Source: Gnetum montanum
Lineage: Eukaryota > Streptophyta > Gnetopsida > Gnetales > Gnetaceae
Direction: 5' to 3'
Assembly: GCA_015680685.1 (NCBI GenBank)
Contig: MNCI01003767.1
Location: 154,977-218,976, forward strand
Length of the DNA stretch: 64,000 bases
The translations under genes and the position numbers were made by a program. Each line of letters begins with the position of its first letter. Positions within the stretch are counted from its first letter, which is position 1. Of this stretch, positions 47,301 through 58,760 are shown piece after piece. Below the pieces are notes generated by a model. The model had not been told where the DNA came from. It did not search any database and worked only from the letters and a program-made list of their open reading frames with translations.

Positions 47301-47831
47301 AAGGTGATCATCAATCTGCTCAAGAAAATGCTCGACAACAACAAAAGGCGGTGGCACGAACGGATCCTCTATGTGCTATGGGTGTATCGTACTACGTGTA
47401 GGACGGCTACGGGTAGTACGCCCTATAGCCTGGTTTACGAGTCTGAAGCAGTACTGCCTCTCGAGTTGCAAATTCCTTCTCTGAGAATGGTCCTCTCCAC
47501 GGTTATAAACGAGGCTCAACACACCGAGTCTCGAATCGCAGATCTGGATTCAGTAGAAGAGAAGCAGATACAGGCTCTTGACACAATTGAAAAGTATCAA
47601 GACAAACAGAGACAAAAGCATCGTCACAACCTTCAGCAATGTCTGATCAAGAAAGGAGATCTAGTTCTCAAGGCCGTGCGCAAACCAGTAGGCAAGTTCT
47701 CTGCAAACTGGGAGGGCCCTTTCTTGGTGGTTGACGCGTACAACAACGGAGCATTCAAATTAGCAGATGTTAATGGCAATGAATTACCGAACCCTGTAAA
47801 TCATATATATCTGAAGTGGTATTACGTTTAG
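44352..47831 (+). pseudogene. pol polyprotein of the young Tat element (RT, RNase H, second RNase H, integrase)
   Basis: One reading frame throughout, broken only by stops at 44838, 46284, 46365 and 46554. Order: RT leader with FAWSYKDMPGLDP; RT with FMDDFSSFNQ, MPFGLKNA and YVDD; the RNase H (PFYIYLATSDVALAALL, PIYYLSHAL); the archaeal-type second RNase H (ATLYFDGAS, NVAEYEGLL, IRGDS, TLADALA), with all four acidic residues present; integrase with HEGLCSGH...CDMC zinc region, the D-D-E residues in GLDIIGP, VTDNGPQFSS and ENGQAEA, and the C-terminal GDLVLKAV...NWEGPF, ending KWYYV. Together these would copy RNA to DNA and integrate it. The dual RNase H is the defining trait of the Tat lineage. 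Confidence 0.95.
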
Positions 47832-47864
47832 CAGCATCTCCAGTGTGAACAACCAGGTATGGCA

Positions 47865-48260
47865 ACCATCGTCCGCTACGACGCTAAACTGGCAAGTTGT
47901 AACTGTCCGCTACAACGTAAAACTGGCAATGTTGTACAAGTCTGCCAAGATGAAAAATTAGCATCTTTTGCACATGTCCGCCATGATGCTAAACTGGCAC
48001 AGGTAAGTAGCCGTCTGCTGAGAAGTAAAACTAGCACAGATCTATCCCTGGGTCATGACACGAAACTGACATCCATAGCATGGTCTGCTGAGACTATAAA
48101 TCAGACACACCACCGTCCGCTACAACGTAAAACTAGCATTTCTTGGTCTGCCCGAACTTTAAACTGGGACCATGGTCTGCTGAGACTTAAAACCAGCAAT
48201 GATAGTCTACCAGGACTTAAAACTGGGACTTACAGACTGCTGCCATGTAAATCAAGTGAG
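47865..48260 (+). repeat. irregular array of the hairpin motif after integrase
   Basis: About ten units of roughly 36-46 bp: CGTC-CGCTAC-GACG, AGTC-TACCAG-GACT and related forms, each followed by a TAAACTGGC-like tail. It is the counterpart of 31590-31930 in the old element. Confidence 0.85.
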
Positions 48261-49332
48261 CGTGATCATCTCTGTACGACTGCACGACAAACGAGATGGG
48301 ATACTGGGACAGTCCCAGCGTTGCCACCCCACCGGCATCCTACTGATTCCTCGGATGAGCTGAGAGGCATCTTACTGATCCCTCGGAGATGCCATCGCTA
48401 CACCCACTACAGTGGTGGTACCTCTGAGAGTTTGGTCTCGCTAGCTGGAGCCCCGATAAAATCCTCATCGACAACGACCTCGGGGACCTATGCTAATCAT
48501 CGCTATCAGACGTTGGCTTCGCAAATTCATCTAGCTAGTTCTTTGCCTAACCAGTTAGGTGCACTGTGTTTGATGTCTTTTGGCAAAGATATGCTGGACC
48601 AATCATCAGGATTGGCGGCTCTACCCTCATGCTCCAGCTCCTTCTTCACGGCCCAATCGCTCTATTTCGCATCAAACGGTGCTCGTTTCAACAACCTCGC
48701 CTCTTATTCGCATGAGCAGGGGTGTCCTCTGTTTTCTTCTGTGGTTGCAAGTTACTTGCTTCGAGGGTGTGGTTCAAGGGTGCGTCCATCTGAGCGGTGA
48801 AGAACAACAGCATTTTGAGATGGCTGCGTAGGTTTGCCCGACCACTTAGAACTACATGCCTATGCCTCTCATAACCCTACCCTTAGCTCTTATTTCGTTT
48901 CATCCCTACCACTCGCTTCCCGTACGCAAAAGCTACATATGCAAGTATCCATTTTCCGCACTCACACTAGCAGAGATATCGCAGAAGTGATGCGTCGTGC
49001 TTCTTTTGCAAGCATTCCTGCTATAATCGGTGACAGATAGATCTCAGGCTGATGCGCTACGCTCGTCTGAAAGCATTCCTATTGACATAAGTGTGCGTAC
49101 GTTTTTTTGCGTTCAGTAAGCGTATTCCATACTCCTACCATCCTGACTCATTTTACGTCTTCTCTGAACCTGTTTCCTACTATGTCATTCTATCTCCCAT
49201 TCCCTCCAGCTTTGCTCTTCCATGTTGACAGGGCAATGCTTGACTAGCCATGGATGGACGCTGTTCTTGCTTCTACCAATCCGGTGTTTCGTATTCTTTG
49301 TCGACGTCTTTCGGGCAAGCCCTCCAACCGTC
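48261..49332 (+). other. 3' untranslated region of the young Tat element
   Basis: No domain is recognised. The open frame that begins at 47859 runs through the array and this region and looks accidental, because its first half is the translated repeat. Confidence 0.6.
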
Positions 49333-49348
49333 AACAAAGAGGGGCCAT
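49333..49348 (+). other. polypurine tract of the young Tat element
   Basis: AACAAAGAGGGGCCAT before the LTR. The AACAAAGAGGGGCCA core is identical in the old element. Confidence 0.9.
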
Positions 49349-50918
49349 TAAAACACCGTGAAAATTGCGAGTCGGCCTCAGGAAAAGATTCGCAATTCAG
49401 GCAAGGGTGCATGTCATAATTCTAGAAGGGAGAATAAGACAGAGCAACACCAAGAGGTGCATAACATCAATTCTTCAACCTCCTGTGCAGATTCCTAATC
49501 TTACTATGTTTTCTCTGTTTACGCTATACCACACGAAGTAGCGTAATGGTGCTTAGCGTGATTCTGTTTAAACATAGTCGCGTATCAGAAGGCTAGTTAC
49601 TTCGGCATGGGGAAAGGCTTGAGCAGCGTAATATGCGACTTCTCGTATATTTTGCTAAGTCTTTTGTTCAAGGCCAGGTTTACGCTCTGTTACGCACGGC
49701 AGCGTAATGAGCTCCAAAACAGTCAAAGGCAAAGTCTGAGAAAGTGCGATTGCTCATCATACGCTCACCACGCAACGTAGCGTATCACAACATATTGCGT
49801 CACCAAGCTAGACATCGTTTACGCTTCATTACGCGCGTCTTCGTAAGCGAGCATAAAACAGCTTGAATCCATTGTTTCCATGTTATGTTACGCTCGTGCA
49901 TGCAACGCAGCGTGAATGAGCATAATATAACCCAAAGATAGTTGAAATACACCCAACGCGCATCTGTTCTTTACACGCATAATACGCAAATAAGCGTATT
50001 GTGCGTAGTCATGAAGTTTGACACAAAAATGGTCAGACCAACAGTACCCGAAACATTCGGGACACACGTCATCAGGGTTGCACCTTTTCCACAGGGCATC
50101 GTAGCCTATAAATACCCCAGTTGACAAAGATACAAGGGGTTGGCAAATCAAAGGGGCAAAGGGTAGTTTTTCTGAGCACAGGAGCACTTATCACTTTGAG
50201 TAGAGACAGAGAGAGTAGGACTTTGGCAATTGTTGACAGCATCACCTTCCGGAAGAAAGAGAGCACAGTTCGCTTTGAGCATCGGCAACAAGAGTAGTCG
50301 TTTTGTTGGGGAAGACACAGCTTTCTCCATCAGCGACCACTGGCGGTCCTAAACAGAAACTACCTAAGGCGAAAGAAGCAGATCCAAGATCATGGGATCA
50401 TCTTGCACGGTTCGCAGGCTCTATTGGTTAGAAACAGTTGATCGATAGACGTCACAGCTTGACCTTCCTTGCATCCCAGCTTTGGCCCACGAGGTAGACC
50501 GGACTTCCGTTTGGACAGTTTTCTTGTTGTTTTGTGCTTGCTTTACATCCAGTAATCGGGGTCTCCCCAGTGTAATGTGATATACAAAATATACATTTTT
50601 CAAGTCAAAGCGTAGATCTTGAGACTACGCGTTTCTCTTGTATTAGCCTCCTCTTATCGTGTTTAGCATTATCATCGTTACAATTCACCTACGTCGTTTT
50701 TCCCTTCATTTTGCGATTCCTCAAATCAGATCGTTCCAGGAGATATTCATTATCTCCATCGGTTTACTAACTAGTAAGTCCCTATCTGATCAACAAGACC
50801 GTTCAGGGTGCCGCGGACTCGTTTTTCTAGCATAGCCCTCGCACGGATCCGTGGTTAAAACTGTGTATGCGGGATTTTGTTTGGTATTTTCCAGCTGCCG
50901 ACATTTTCTGTCGTTACA
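49349..50918 (+). repeat. 3' LTR of the young Tat element
   Basis: 1570 bp. The start reads TAAAACACC where the 5' copy has TGAAACACC, so the terminal TG has mutated to TA. It ends CTGTCGTTACA. It is complete, unlike the 5' copy. Confidence 0.95.
50107..50114 (+). promoter_or_regulatory. TATA box in the 3' LTR of the young Tat element
   Basis: TATAAATA followed by CCCC, aligned with 34436-34443. Confidence 0.65.
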
Positions 50919-50923
50919 GATAG
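50919..50923. repeat. target site duplication (right copy, GATAG)
   Basis: GATAG directly after CGTTACA, identical to 33673-33677. Confidence 0.9.
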
Positions 50924-52630
50924 TGCTAACGTGTTCATCAAGGAATTCGGGTTCTATGATTGCCTTATCATCAAAAGGTGAGATTGCAAGCTATGTAGCT
51001 ATCACTTGATCTTTCGTTGATGATTAGGCCACATAATGTAAATTGAACTCCGCTGTTATTGCTTTCCATTGGGCTATCCTGCTACTTTCATACAAGATGT
51101 TTGTGATAGCCCAAAGTATGTTGCTTTTGCATATGATGTTCACTTGACTGCAGAATAGATAATGCCTCCACTTTTTCAATGCAAACACTAGGGCAAGGCA
51201 GTTTCTTTACACCTCGTTGTATTTGGCTTCATATGCTATCAATGCGTGGCTCAAGTAATAGATTGGGGTTTCAAAGCCGTCATCTCTTTTTGGCACAATA
51301 GCATCACGATAGATGTGTCTGAGGTAGCAAGGTAGATGTAGAAAGGCTTTTCCCTCTATAGTGGGTAAATATTCGGGAGGTGTAAAAGTTCTTTCTTTAG
51401 GTCATCAAAGGCTTGTTGGCACTGCGTTGTCCATTCAAAGTTAACCCCTTTCTTTAGTAAGTGTTGCATGGGATGTAACTTGTTAGTCAACCTCGCTATA
51501 AACCTTCTGATGAATTGTAACCTACCTTGCAACTTGCGTAATTCTCTAAGGTTGGTAGGAGGTGCTAGATTAATGATGGCCTTAACTTTATAAGGGTCCA
51601 CTTGGATTCTAGCCTCCAAAACTATAAACCCTAGCATACGCTCGATTTTTACCCCGAAGACACACTTCTTTGGATTAAGGCGTAAGTCATGCATATGACA
51701 ACATTTAAGAACTACACCTAAATTTTTGGGATGATAAAAAAACTCTTTAGATTTGACCACTATGTCATCCACATAGTCATTTAGTGTTTCTAGGATGTAG
51801 TCACTAAAGAGGTATGTCATGGCTCTTTGGTAGGTTGCTTCGGCATTCTTGAGTCCAAAAGGCATCATAGTGTAACATAAGGTACCCCATGGGGTCATGA
51901 AAGTGGTTGTTAACTAATGCTCTAGGTTGATACGAATTTGATTGTAGCCAGAGAAATCATCCATGAAAGATAGCAGAGCGTGACTAGTTGTAGTGTTAAT
52001 AAGTTGATCAATACTCAGTAGTAGGAAGTTGTCTTTGATCGTTGCTTTGTTTAGATTCCGGAAGTCTATATAGATTCATATTTCTCACATTTTCTTAGAA
52101 ACTACAATGATATTTGACACCCGTTCCGAGTAATTAACTACCTGGATGAAACCAGCCTGATTCAGCTTAGTGATTTCATTGCGTACGGCCAGTGCAATCT
52201 TTGGCTTAACTTTCCAAGCCTTTTGTTTGACTACCTTCATGCATGGGTCTAAGAAAATGTTATGCTATATAAGCCTTTGATCTAAACCTGGCATGTCATT
52301 ATAAGACCACACAGATACCTCAATATTATCTTGAAGGATTTTAGATACATATTTATGCATTTGTGAATCTAGGAGGGAGCTCGGTTTTAACATTTTTATT
52401 TCCCCCTAGATGTAGTCATAAGCGTTTCAATGAGAGGGTCCTCAGTTACATCCCCAACCTCTAAATCTAGGGCTTGGACCAGATGTTCAGGTTGGTCTAG
52501 GGATGCTTCTAAGGACACCACAGTGCTATCGGTGGACGATTCCCAGTCTATTGACTCTAGGTTTAGTCATCTTGTAAGCTCGCCATATGGGCCTGTTAAG
52601 GCTAGAAGTGAAGATAAATCATGATGCATG
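50924..52630 (-). pseudogene. reverse transcriptase and RNase H of the old Tat element
   Basis: From 52630 downward on the minus strand: the short leader (LTGPYG region), then RT with stops up to 51898, then an open stretch 51898-51356 with MTPWGTLCYTMMPFGLKNA, the YVDD box, KKCVFGVKIERMLGF and KLHPMQHLLKKGVNFEW, then a decayed RNase H to 50924. The second RNase H and integrase continue at 33672 and leftwards, beyond the inserted young element. Confidence 0.9.
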
Positions 52631-52779
52631 TCCATTCTTGCTCAACTTGCCACAATAAGATAAAAGCCAAGTCAAGTGATACTTGTTTGTAGCAAACATG
52701 AGAGTAAATATTGCAAAGCAACAATAAGATGTGAAACGGTTGAAATAATTGCCAACTATGATACAAAGTTTACAAGCTA

Positions 52780-53260
52780 CCAGTTTAAGGCCATAGCGGA
52801 CTGCCAAGATGAAGAGTTGTAATTTAAAATTGCTAGTTTAAGGTCTTTGCAGGCTGCTAACTTGGTCAAATTGTGAGTCGTAAGCGTTAGTTTAAGCTCT
52901 TTGTGGACCGTTAACAGGTTAGGTTTGTAAGTCAAAGCTATTATTTTAAGGTCTTTGCGAACCTCCTGGATGTAGAGTCATAATTTGAAACTACTAGTTT
53001 AAGGTCTTTGTAGACCACTTGGATGTAGAGTCATAATTTAAAACTACTAGTTTAAGGTCTTTGCGGACCGCCTGGATGCAGAGTCATAATTTAAAACTGC
53101 TAGTTTAAGGTCTTTGTGGATTGCTTGGATGTAGAGTTGTAATTTAAAACTACTAGTTTAAGGTCTTTGTGGACCGCCTAGATGCAGAGTTGTAATTTAA
53201 AACTACTAGTTTAAGGTCTTTGTAGACTACTAATAGGCTATTCTTGCAAAGATAAGTTGA
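52780..53260 (-). repeat. tandem array of the hairpin motif, 53-bp period
   Basis: On the plus strand CTAGTTTAAGG starts at 52994, 53047, 53100, 53153 and 53206, exactly 53 bp apart, with older units to the left. On the minus (sense) strand each reads GGTC-(C/T)(G/A)CAAA-GACC-TTAAACTAG. The array lies between RT and the promoter of the antisense gene. Confidence 0.95.
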
Positions 53261-53407
53261 TGGTTTAAGGTGGAGTAAAGTTATCAGTTGGGCCCACCTA
53301 CTACGATGCAAACAATGATGTTACACTAGTGAGGGAGTGCTACGCTGTACGGAGTGTCCCACATTAATCGGGGCATGAAAATGGCAAGTTCATCTCACCA
53401 CGTTGGC

Positions 53408-53415
53408 TATAAATA
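53408..53415 (+). promoter_or_regulatory. TATA box of the antisense gene, old copy
   Basis: GGCTATAAATAGGGG, a textbook plant core promoter, 141 bp before the ATG at 53549. It lies on the strand opposite to the element's own genes and between the repeat array and exon 1. Confidence 0.6.
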
Positions 53416-53548
53416 GGGGTTTACCCTTGGTAAACTTGTAATTTTCATTATAAGAGTGTAGAGCACACATCCAGAGCATAGAGCGATCGTATTGACAAAA
53501 CAAAGTGATTCAGTGTAGTAATTAATTAGAGGATTAGCAACCGAGACG

Positions 53549-56500
53549 ATGGCACCTAAAGGAGAACGCAAATACTGAGTGCTTGACAAGGTTGATGAGG
53601 TGAAAGACACCTTGGGGCATCTATCACAGGCATGTGTCGCAGTACGAGAGGAGACTCCGTTGGCCTAGTAAGTTGCTACACTATCTTTGTTTTCCAGGTT
53701 GCTGTTGTTGTTTCTTCTCTTTGTTTTGTTTTTCTTTTTTTTTGTTGCAATAAAATCTGCGTCTTTTGTCATCATTTTTGTTGCCATTTTGGCTGTCACA
53801 CCACCACTCTTGTTGATTCGGCCACGATGGGTGTACAGATGCTATGCTAAGGTTGCATGCAGTATTTCCTAGACCATTAGTGTTGCGACCACCTCACTAC
53901 AGAGGTGTAGGTGATCCTAGCAACCTAGCACACGAATAGCGTAGCGTACAGCCCTCAGGAGGGTTTGGCCACATGCGAGATTTGGGCAATGTAACATGTG
54001 CTTAGTGCAACGTAGCACTAATAATTTTGTAAGGCAAAACATTGATTGAAGCGGTGGTAGCATATTAAATTCTTTGTTATTTAAAATTCGTATTTAATTT
54101 TTTTCTACGCTAGGACGGTATGTTATAAGAATTTTGGACCAATGCATCGATAATATCACATTGCTATGCTATTGATCCTATGGCCATGCTACCCTGCAAG
54201 TGTTATTCCGTTACACTGCTTGTAACATTGAATTTTGTTCTCTTTTTTTTAAAGAATATGCGACCGGGGGCTTATGCTATGCTACATGCAAAGAAAGGGT
54301 TATGCTACGCTATTTGTAAATGGGTTAAAATGCTACGCTATGTGCAAACTCCACTCGAACCTATTGCTAACGTTTGCCATTGTGTTATGCAAGGTGATGT
54401 TAAAACCCATTTTGATTATCCTAGAAATCATAGGAGTCCTATGCTACGTAAGCGAACCGGTGGCTAATGTTCCTTCGTCCCATGCATGTGTGGAGCAACA
54501 GGAAGTCTGGTTCTAGGAAGGTGCACGAGACTTCCTACAATTCCTCCTCCAGCACTTCAGTATGATCGTTTGGTCACACTTGTCTACGGAGACAGCAGCC
54601 ACAATCACAGAAACGTTGTTGCTCGGGGCTAACCAGGGCATTTTGAGATTTTTGACCAATGGGACAATCGGGGGCAACCAAGAAAAAAGGTTTGGTTAGC
54701 ATCCAAAAAGCTTGAGACAACTGAGTTGGATTTGAGAGATGCTTGAGTATAACTACTATCACCCATATAACACGTTGTTTGTTGCCCGTCATGTGGGCAC
54801 TTGTTTTCAGAACCCAACAGGAATTGTGTATTTTGCCGATGGGTGAGTTTTGTGAGCGTATTCTATCACATTATGAAATGCATGCTATGCTAGGAAACAG
54901 TGTTAATAGTGTATGTGCTTTTTTTAAATGTGTTACTAGGTTTTATATTGACAAGAATGGGCTTCGCAGAGATACCGATGCCTTGGCTTTGGCACAAATG
55001 ACCTTGCGGGAGTTTTCCACCATTGGGAATATGCATGTTAGTGTGATAGGCCAATGCGGGGGTGAGTATAAAACCTATCCAACCCAGTACTCCCAGTTTT
55101 ACCAAAAGTGTAAGGAGTTCAGTTGGTTGGATAGGGATTGGGCATCCCTTAGGCCAATCACCATTGAAGACGTATTGGTGGATCTCCCACCATTTCCGTC
55201 ACCATTTAAACCTGGTACACTAGTTTGTGAATTTTGTGCTTGCATGTTCAAGTATTGTTTTTTTTTCCTTTTGTGTTATTTTGTTTAATTTTCATTTTTT
55301 TGCAAACTACTACAGTGGAAAAGAAATCCCAAGAGGTTACTGTGATCACCTCTGGGCATAACGAGGCAAACATCTACTTCAAGTATGGGGAGGTGGAAGA
55401 GACCTAACGCTGGCTCTACAATAGGGCCCCAGACTTGCTCATCAAAAACCTTTGGGACACTAGGCTCATGGAGTTGTTCTTGGCCATCAACCCAAGCGTC
55501 CCAACTATTGAAATGCTTGCCCTAGTTGGCTCCTTTTTGAGAGAGCAGATTGCTTCTGCACATGTGTCCACGGTGTGCTAGTGGTGCTTGATATTAACAA
55601 CTAACTATTTGTGGATCTCTTCAGTGTCCCTGTTGATGGTCTCCCCATGAGGGAAAAGACCAACAGGGAGGAAAACCATCAAGGAACATTGAGTAGTGGC
55701 TAGGGGCGGTGAAGGATCGAAAGGGGATCCACATTGAGAAGGCCACACTAAGAGCGGTCAAAACGGTTTACCCTATCTTCCGTGACCATACTTTTCCCAG
55801 GTTTCTTTCACAAGGAAAAATCATTGGAATTGAGTAAGAGAAGTTATGGAAGAGGGAGCTCGTTACAACTGGACCATGCATCTATGCAAAGGTCTATAGG
55901 CTGAAATGGTCAAGCTTTGTAAGAAGCCTGAATCCCATTTCAATGTGCATCATGCCTTCTTTGTGGCTTGCCTAAGGTGCTTTGTGGAATTCTTGGTAGT
56001 ATGTGAGAATAGAGTCTAGGTGCTACAAAATTGCAACCAAATTTCCAAACCATGGATTTGCCAAGTCTTCCATACCGCCCGATCCTAAGATTCCCCAGAA
56101 GCCATTGAGGAATTATTTTCGATGACAACTAGGGATCGGGTCGCACACAACTTCTGCGGCCAAGATGGACAAGGAGAGGCATCCCCTGCTACCATGGGTA
56201 GCATGTCAAAGGGGAAACACATCATTGCAAAGATGGTGGCCAGGTCTCGCCCAGCTGAGGAGCCTTCCCGTGCGGATGAACAAGAAGGGCAAAAATTGTA
56301 GTTCAAGCTTGACAGAATGTAGCCTCCCATTGGTAAATGTTTCATCTTTTTATTTTCTATCATTGTTTGGTTAATGCTTGCTACGCTGTGCTACGCTAGG
56401 TAGTGTAGCATAATGTAGCATTTGTTTCAAGTTAGTATGCTTTTGCCTAATGTGAGCATGCTTTACTAGCAGAGGAAGAAGAAGAAGAAGAAGGTGAAGA

Positions 56501-58232
56501 AGAGGTGCGGCCCCTGAAACAAGGGTAACTAATAATGATGCGGGGGCTCTAATCATAGAGGAAAGGGCCCCGATCAAGAAAGAAGGAGCTCTTGCCATAA
56601 AGGCAAGGGGTCCCGCCAATGAGGAAAGTGCTCCTGCTGACAAGGAGGATGTTTTTACTAATGAGGAGGACACTCTTGCTGATGAGGATACTCCTGTTGA
56701 AGAAAACATGGGTGTCATAGTAAGAAGGGCCCCATTTAATAAAGAAGAGGCCCTTGCCAACTAGAAAGAGGTTTCTGCTAATGATCCCTTCGCTGAATGT
56801 AGTTCAATGTTGGAGGAGCAAATGAACGCAGAAGATGCTACCATGTTGTTGAGTCAGCTTGAAGGAGGGGAGCTACAACTTGATGCTGGTGAGTTTGACC
56901 GCATGTTTGATAGTATGTCGATGGCCGATCCCCCCACTATCATCCCTGAGGATTTGCTGGGTAGGAGCTTTGCACTGTTGTTTGCGTTGCTCGTCAGCTT
57001 TATTATAGTCCTCTCGGTCATAACTAATACATTTTGTTATGTAGCAGACACCACTGTTGATACTACATAGCCTTCTTCGATTCTCCTGCGACCATGGGCT
57101 GAGATCCCTAATAAGTTTACCTTTATGGAGGGGGTGGTCGATGACATGATTGGCTATCTAAAGAAGATTGATCTGAAAGTGGGTGAGTGAAGTAGCTACG
57201 CTAGGTTTTTCTTTAAATTGCTAAAGTTTGCTACACCACTGTGACTAATGTCATTTTATATGCGGTTGACAGCCTCTCACCTCAAGTGGGATCCCAAGCA
57301 AGAAGTTAAGGTTGATGTCATGCCTGCATTCCTGCCAAAAGTGACCGAAGTACCTCATTGCATATATGATGAGGTTAGAAAATGTGCGCTGTACTCGGCA
57401 CGCTCCCTGTGGGAGTGTAGGCGTGCCAACGAAGACCTATGGAAATGGGTCTAGAAACTTGAGAAGGAGAAGGCAAATGGTGGGAGACCTCCACTCTAGG
57501 AATGAGTTCCTTTTGGCTTGAGATACCAATGATGGCAGTTGGCACATAGTTGTCATTGATTATGTGAGATATTAGATGGCTGTGTGATGCAATAATGAGG
57601 CCACATGGAAAATAATAGAGCAGTAGATGCAAATGGACTTGTTGGCCTAGAAGAACCAAAACTGGAAGGACTATAGTGCAAAAGTTTACAAGTGGGGGTA
57701 GTTATAGAAAAACCGTAAGCACATGTATAAACTGGAACATGCAACCTACTGTAAACAATATTGAGATGCTTATGTTAAATTGTACACACATGAAGAATTC
57801 CTCGATGTTATTGGTTCTTCTGGGGCTTATGACAAGTTCATGCAACAAGTGACGGTCAGTGAATCCCCTTAATAGGAAGTGAGTTTCCCTGCAGGTAGGA
57901 CCGCCACTACCTCCTTTTCTCTAGGGCCACCAATATGGATGACTATTGAAAAGGAGAAGGTTGCAACAGACACTAACTTGGGTGATAGGTACTGGGTAGA
58001 CATTATTGAAGAGAAGGTCTTGCAATGCCTTGGGGCCAGCTTAGATCGCATACTCCCTAAGACAGACGTGGGGCCGTCTCGGGTTAGTCACATTTTTACG
58101 ATGTAACGACTTATTTTATTCCATTTTTTGTTTTAACTATAGCTGACTACCTTGGTTTTTGTGATACAAAACTTGGATGAAGGTGTAAGACCTGCTAAGG
58201 GAGGAGACGATGATGTAGAAGAAAATTTGTAG
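53549..58232 (+). pseudogene. antisense multi-exon gene of the old Tat element
   Basis: It aligns exon by exon with 39822-43937. Exons: 53549-53667 (119 nt, same length as in the young copy), about 54502-54842, 54940-55214, 55316-56332, about 56470-56960, 57048-57182, 57273-58082 and a last one ending TAG 58230-58232. Donors GTAAGT, GTGAGT, GTACAC, GTAAAT, GTGAGT and GTTAGT and AG acceptors after T-rich tracts fall at the aligned places. Conserved patches: FLQFLLQHFSMIVWSHLS, YNTLFVARHVGTCFQNP, NMHVSVIGQ, FNVHHAFFVACLR, FTFMEGVVDDMI, EEFLDVIGSSGAYDKF. It opposes gag and pol of its element. Many stops show decay, but the exon 2-3 junction is still in frame. A GAAGAA microsatellite sits at the start of exon 5. 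Confidence 0.75.
56374..56425. repeat. palindromic GCTACGC/GTAGC module inside an intron of the antisense gene
   Basis: The run CTTGCTACGCTGTGCTACGC is followed by TAGGTAGTGTAGCATAATG. It is almost the same as the modules in U3 of this element's LTR (29400-29480), yet it lies in the intron after exon 4. Confidence 0.75.
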
Positions 58233-58398
58233 CATGGCGGGAGGGGATTTTATTCAAATTTTATTTTTTTTGTTTTTTGAGAATATTGTAAACCCTATTT
58301 GTTTAAGATTCTAAATAGAAGATGAACTATGAGAAGATTTTATTTATTTTGGTTTGTGTTTATCTATGTTACATGTTTTTATTTTTATTTTTTGAATA

Positions 58399-58760
58399 GC
58401 CAATTTTAGGCCTTGGTAGGCTGTAGTGGTAGTTTAAGGCCATTTCGGGTGATCGCGAAGACTTAAGGTAATGAATTTTGCTAGTTTTAGGCCTTATCAG
58501 GGCATAACATAATGCAATCAGAAAATTTTGCTAGTTTTAGGCCTCAGTGGGCCATAATGTAATACAAATGGAGGATTTTACTAGTTTTAGGCATTAGCAG
58601 GCCGTATCATAATGCAATCAGAAAATTTTGCCAGTTTTAGGCCTTAGCCGGTCATAACATAATGCAATCAGAAAATTTTTCTAGTTTTAGGCCTTAGTGG
58701 GCCATAACGTAATGCAATCAGAAAATCTTGTCAGTTTTAGGCCTTAGTGGGCTGTGGCAT
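58399..58760 (-). repeat. tandem array of the hairpin motif, 50-bp period
   Basis: Units at 58481, 58531, 58581, 58631, 58681 and 58731 are exactly 50 bp apart. On the minus strand: GGCC-CACTAA-GGCC-TAAAACTAG and variants. It lies between the 3' end of the antisense gene and protease, the same place as 39320-39640 in the young copy. Confidence 0.95.

Larger units (their letters stand above)
33678..50918 (+). mobile_element. young Tat-lineage (Ogre-like) LTR retrotransposon carrying an antisense gene
   Basis: A complete 17.2-kb element: 5' LTR 33678-35120, primer site, gag, protease, repeat array, antisense gene 39822-43937, pol 44352-47831 with RT, RNase H, archaeal-type second RNase H and integrase, repeat array, polypurine tract, 3' LTR 49349-50918, and the target duplication GATAG on both sides. 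The two LTRs differ at roughly 6-7% of sites in the 530 bases I compared. Coding parts carry several stops, so it is inactive as read. It lies inside the old sister element in the opposite orientation. Confidence 0.95.

Noticed and set aside
47859-48800. 313-codon open frame after integrase
   Set aside because: Its first half is a translation of the hairpin-motif tandem array, it has no counterpart frame in the old copy, and no domain is seen. Treated as 3' UTR.
52780-53260. Regular repeat array considered as CRISPR
   Set aside because: Units are repeated over their full length with no unique spacers, the host is a plant genome, and the array is part of a retrotransposon.
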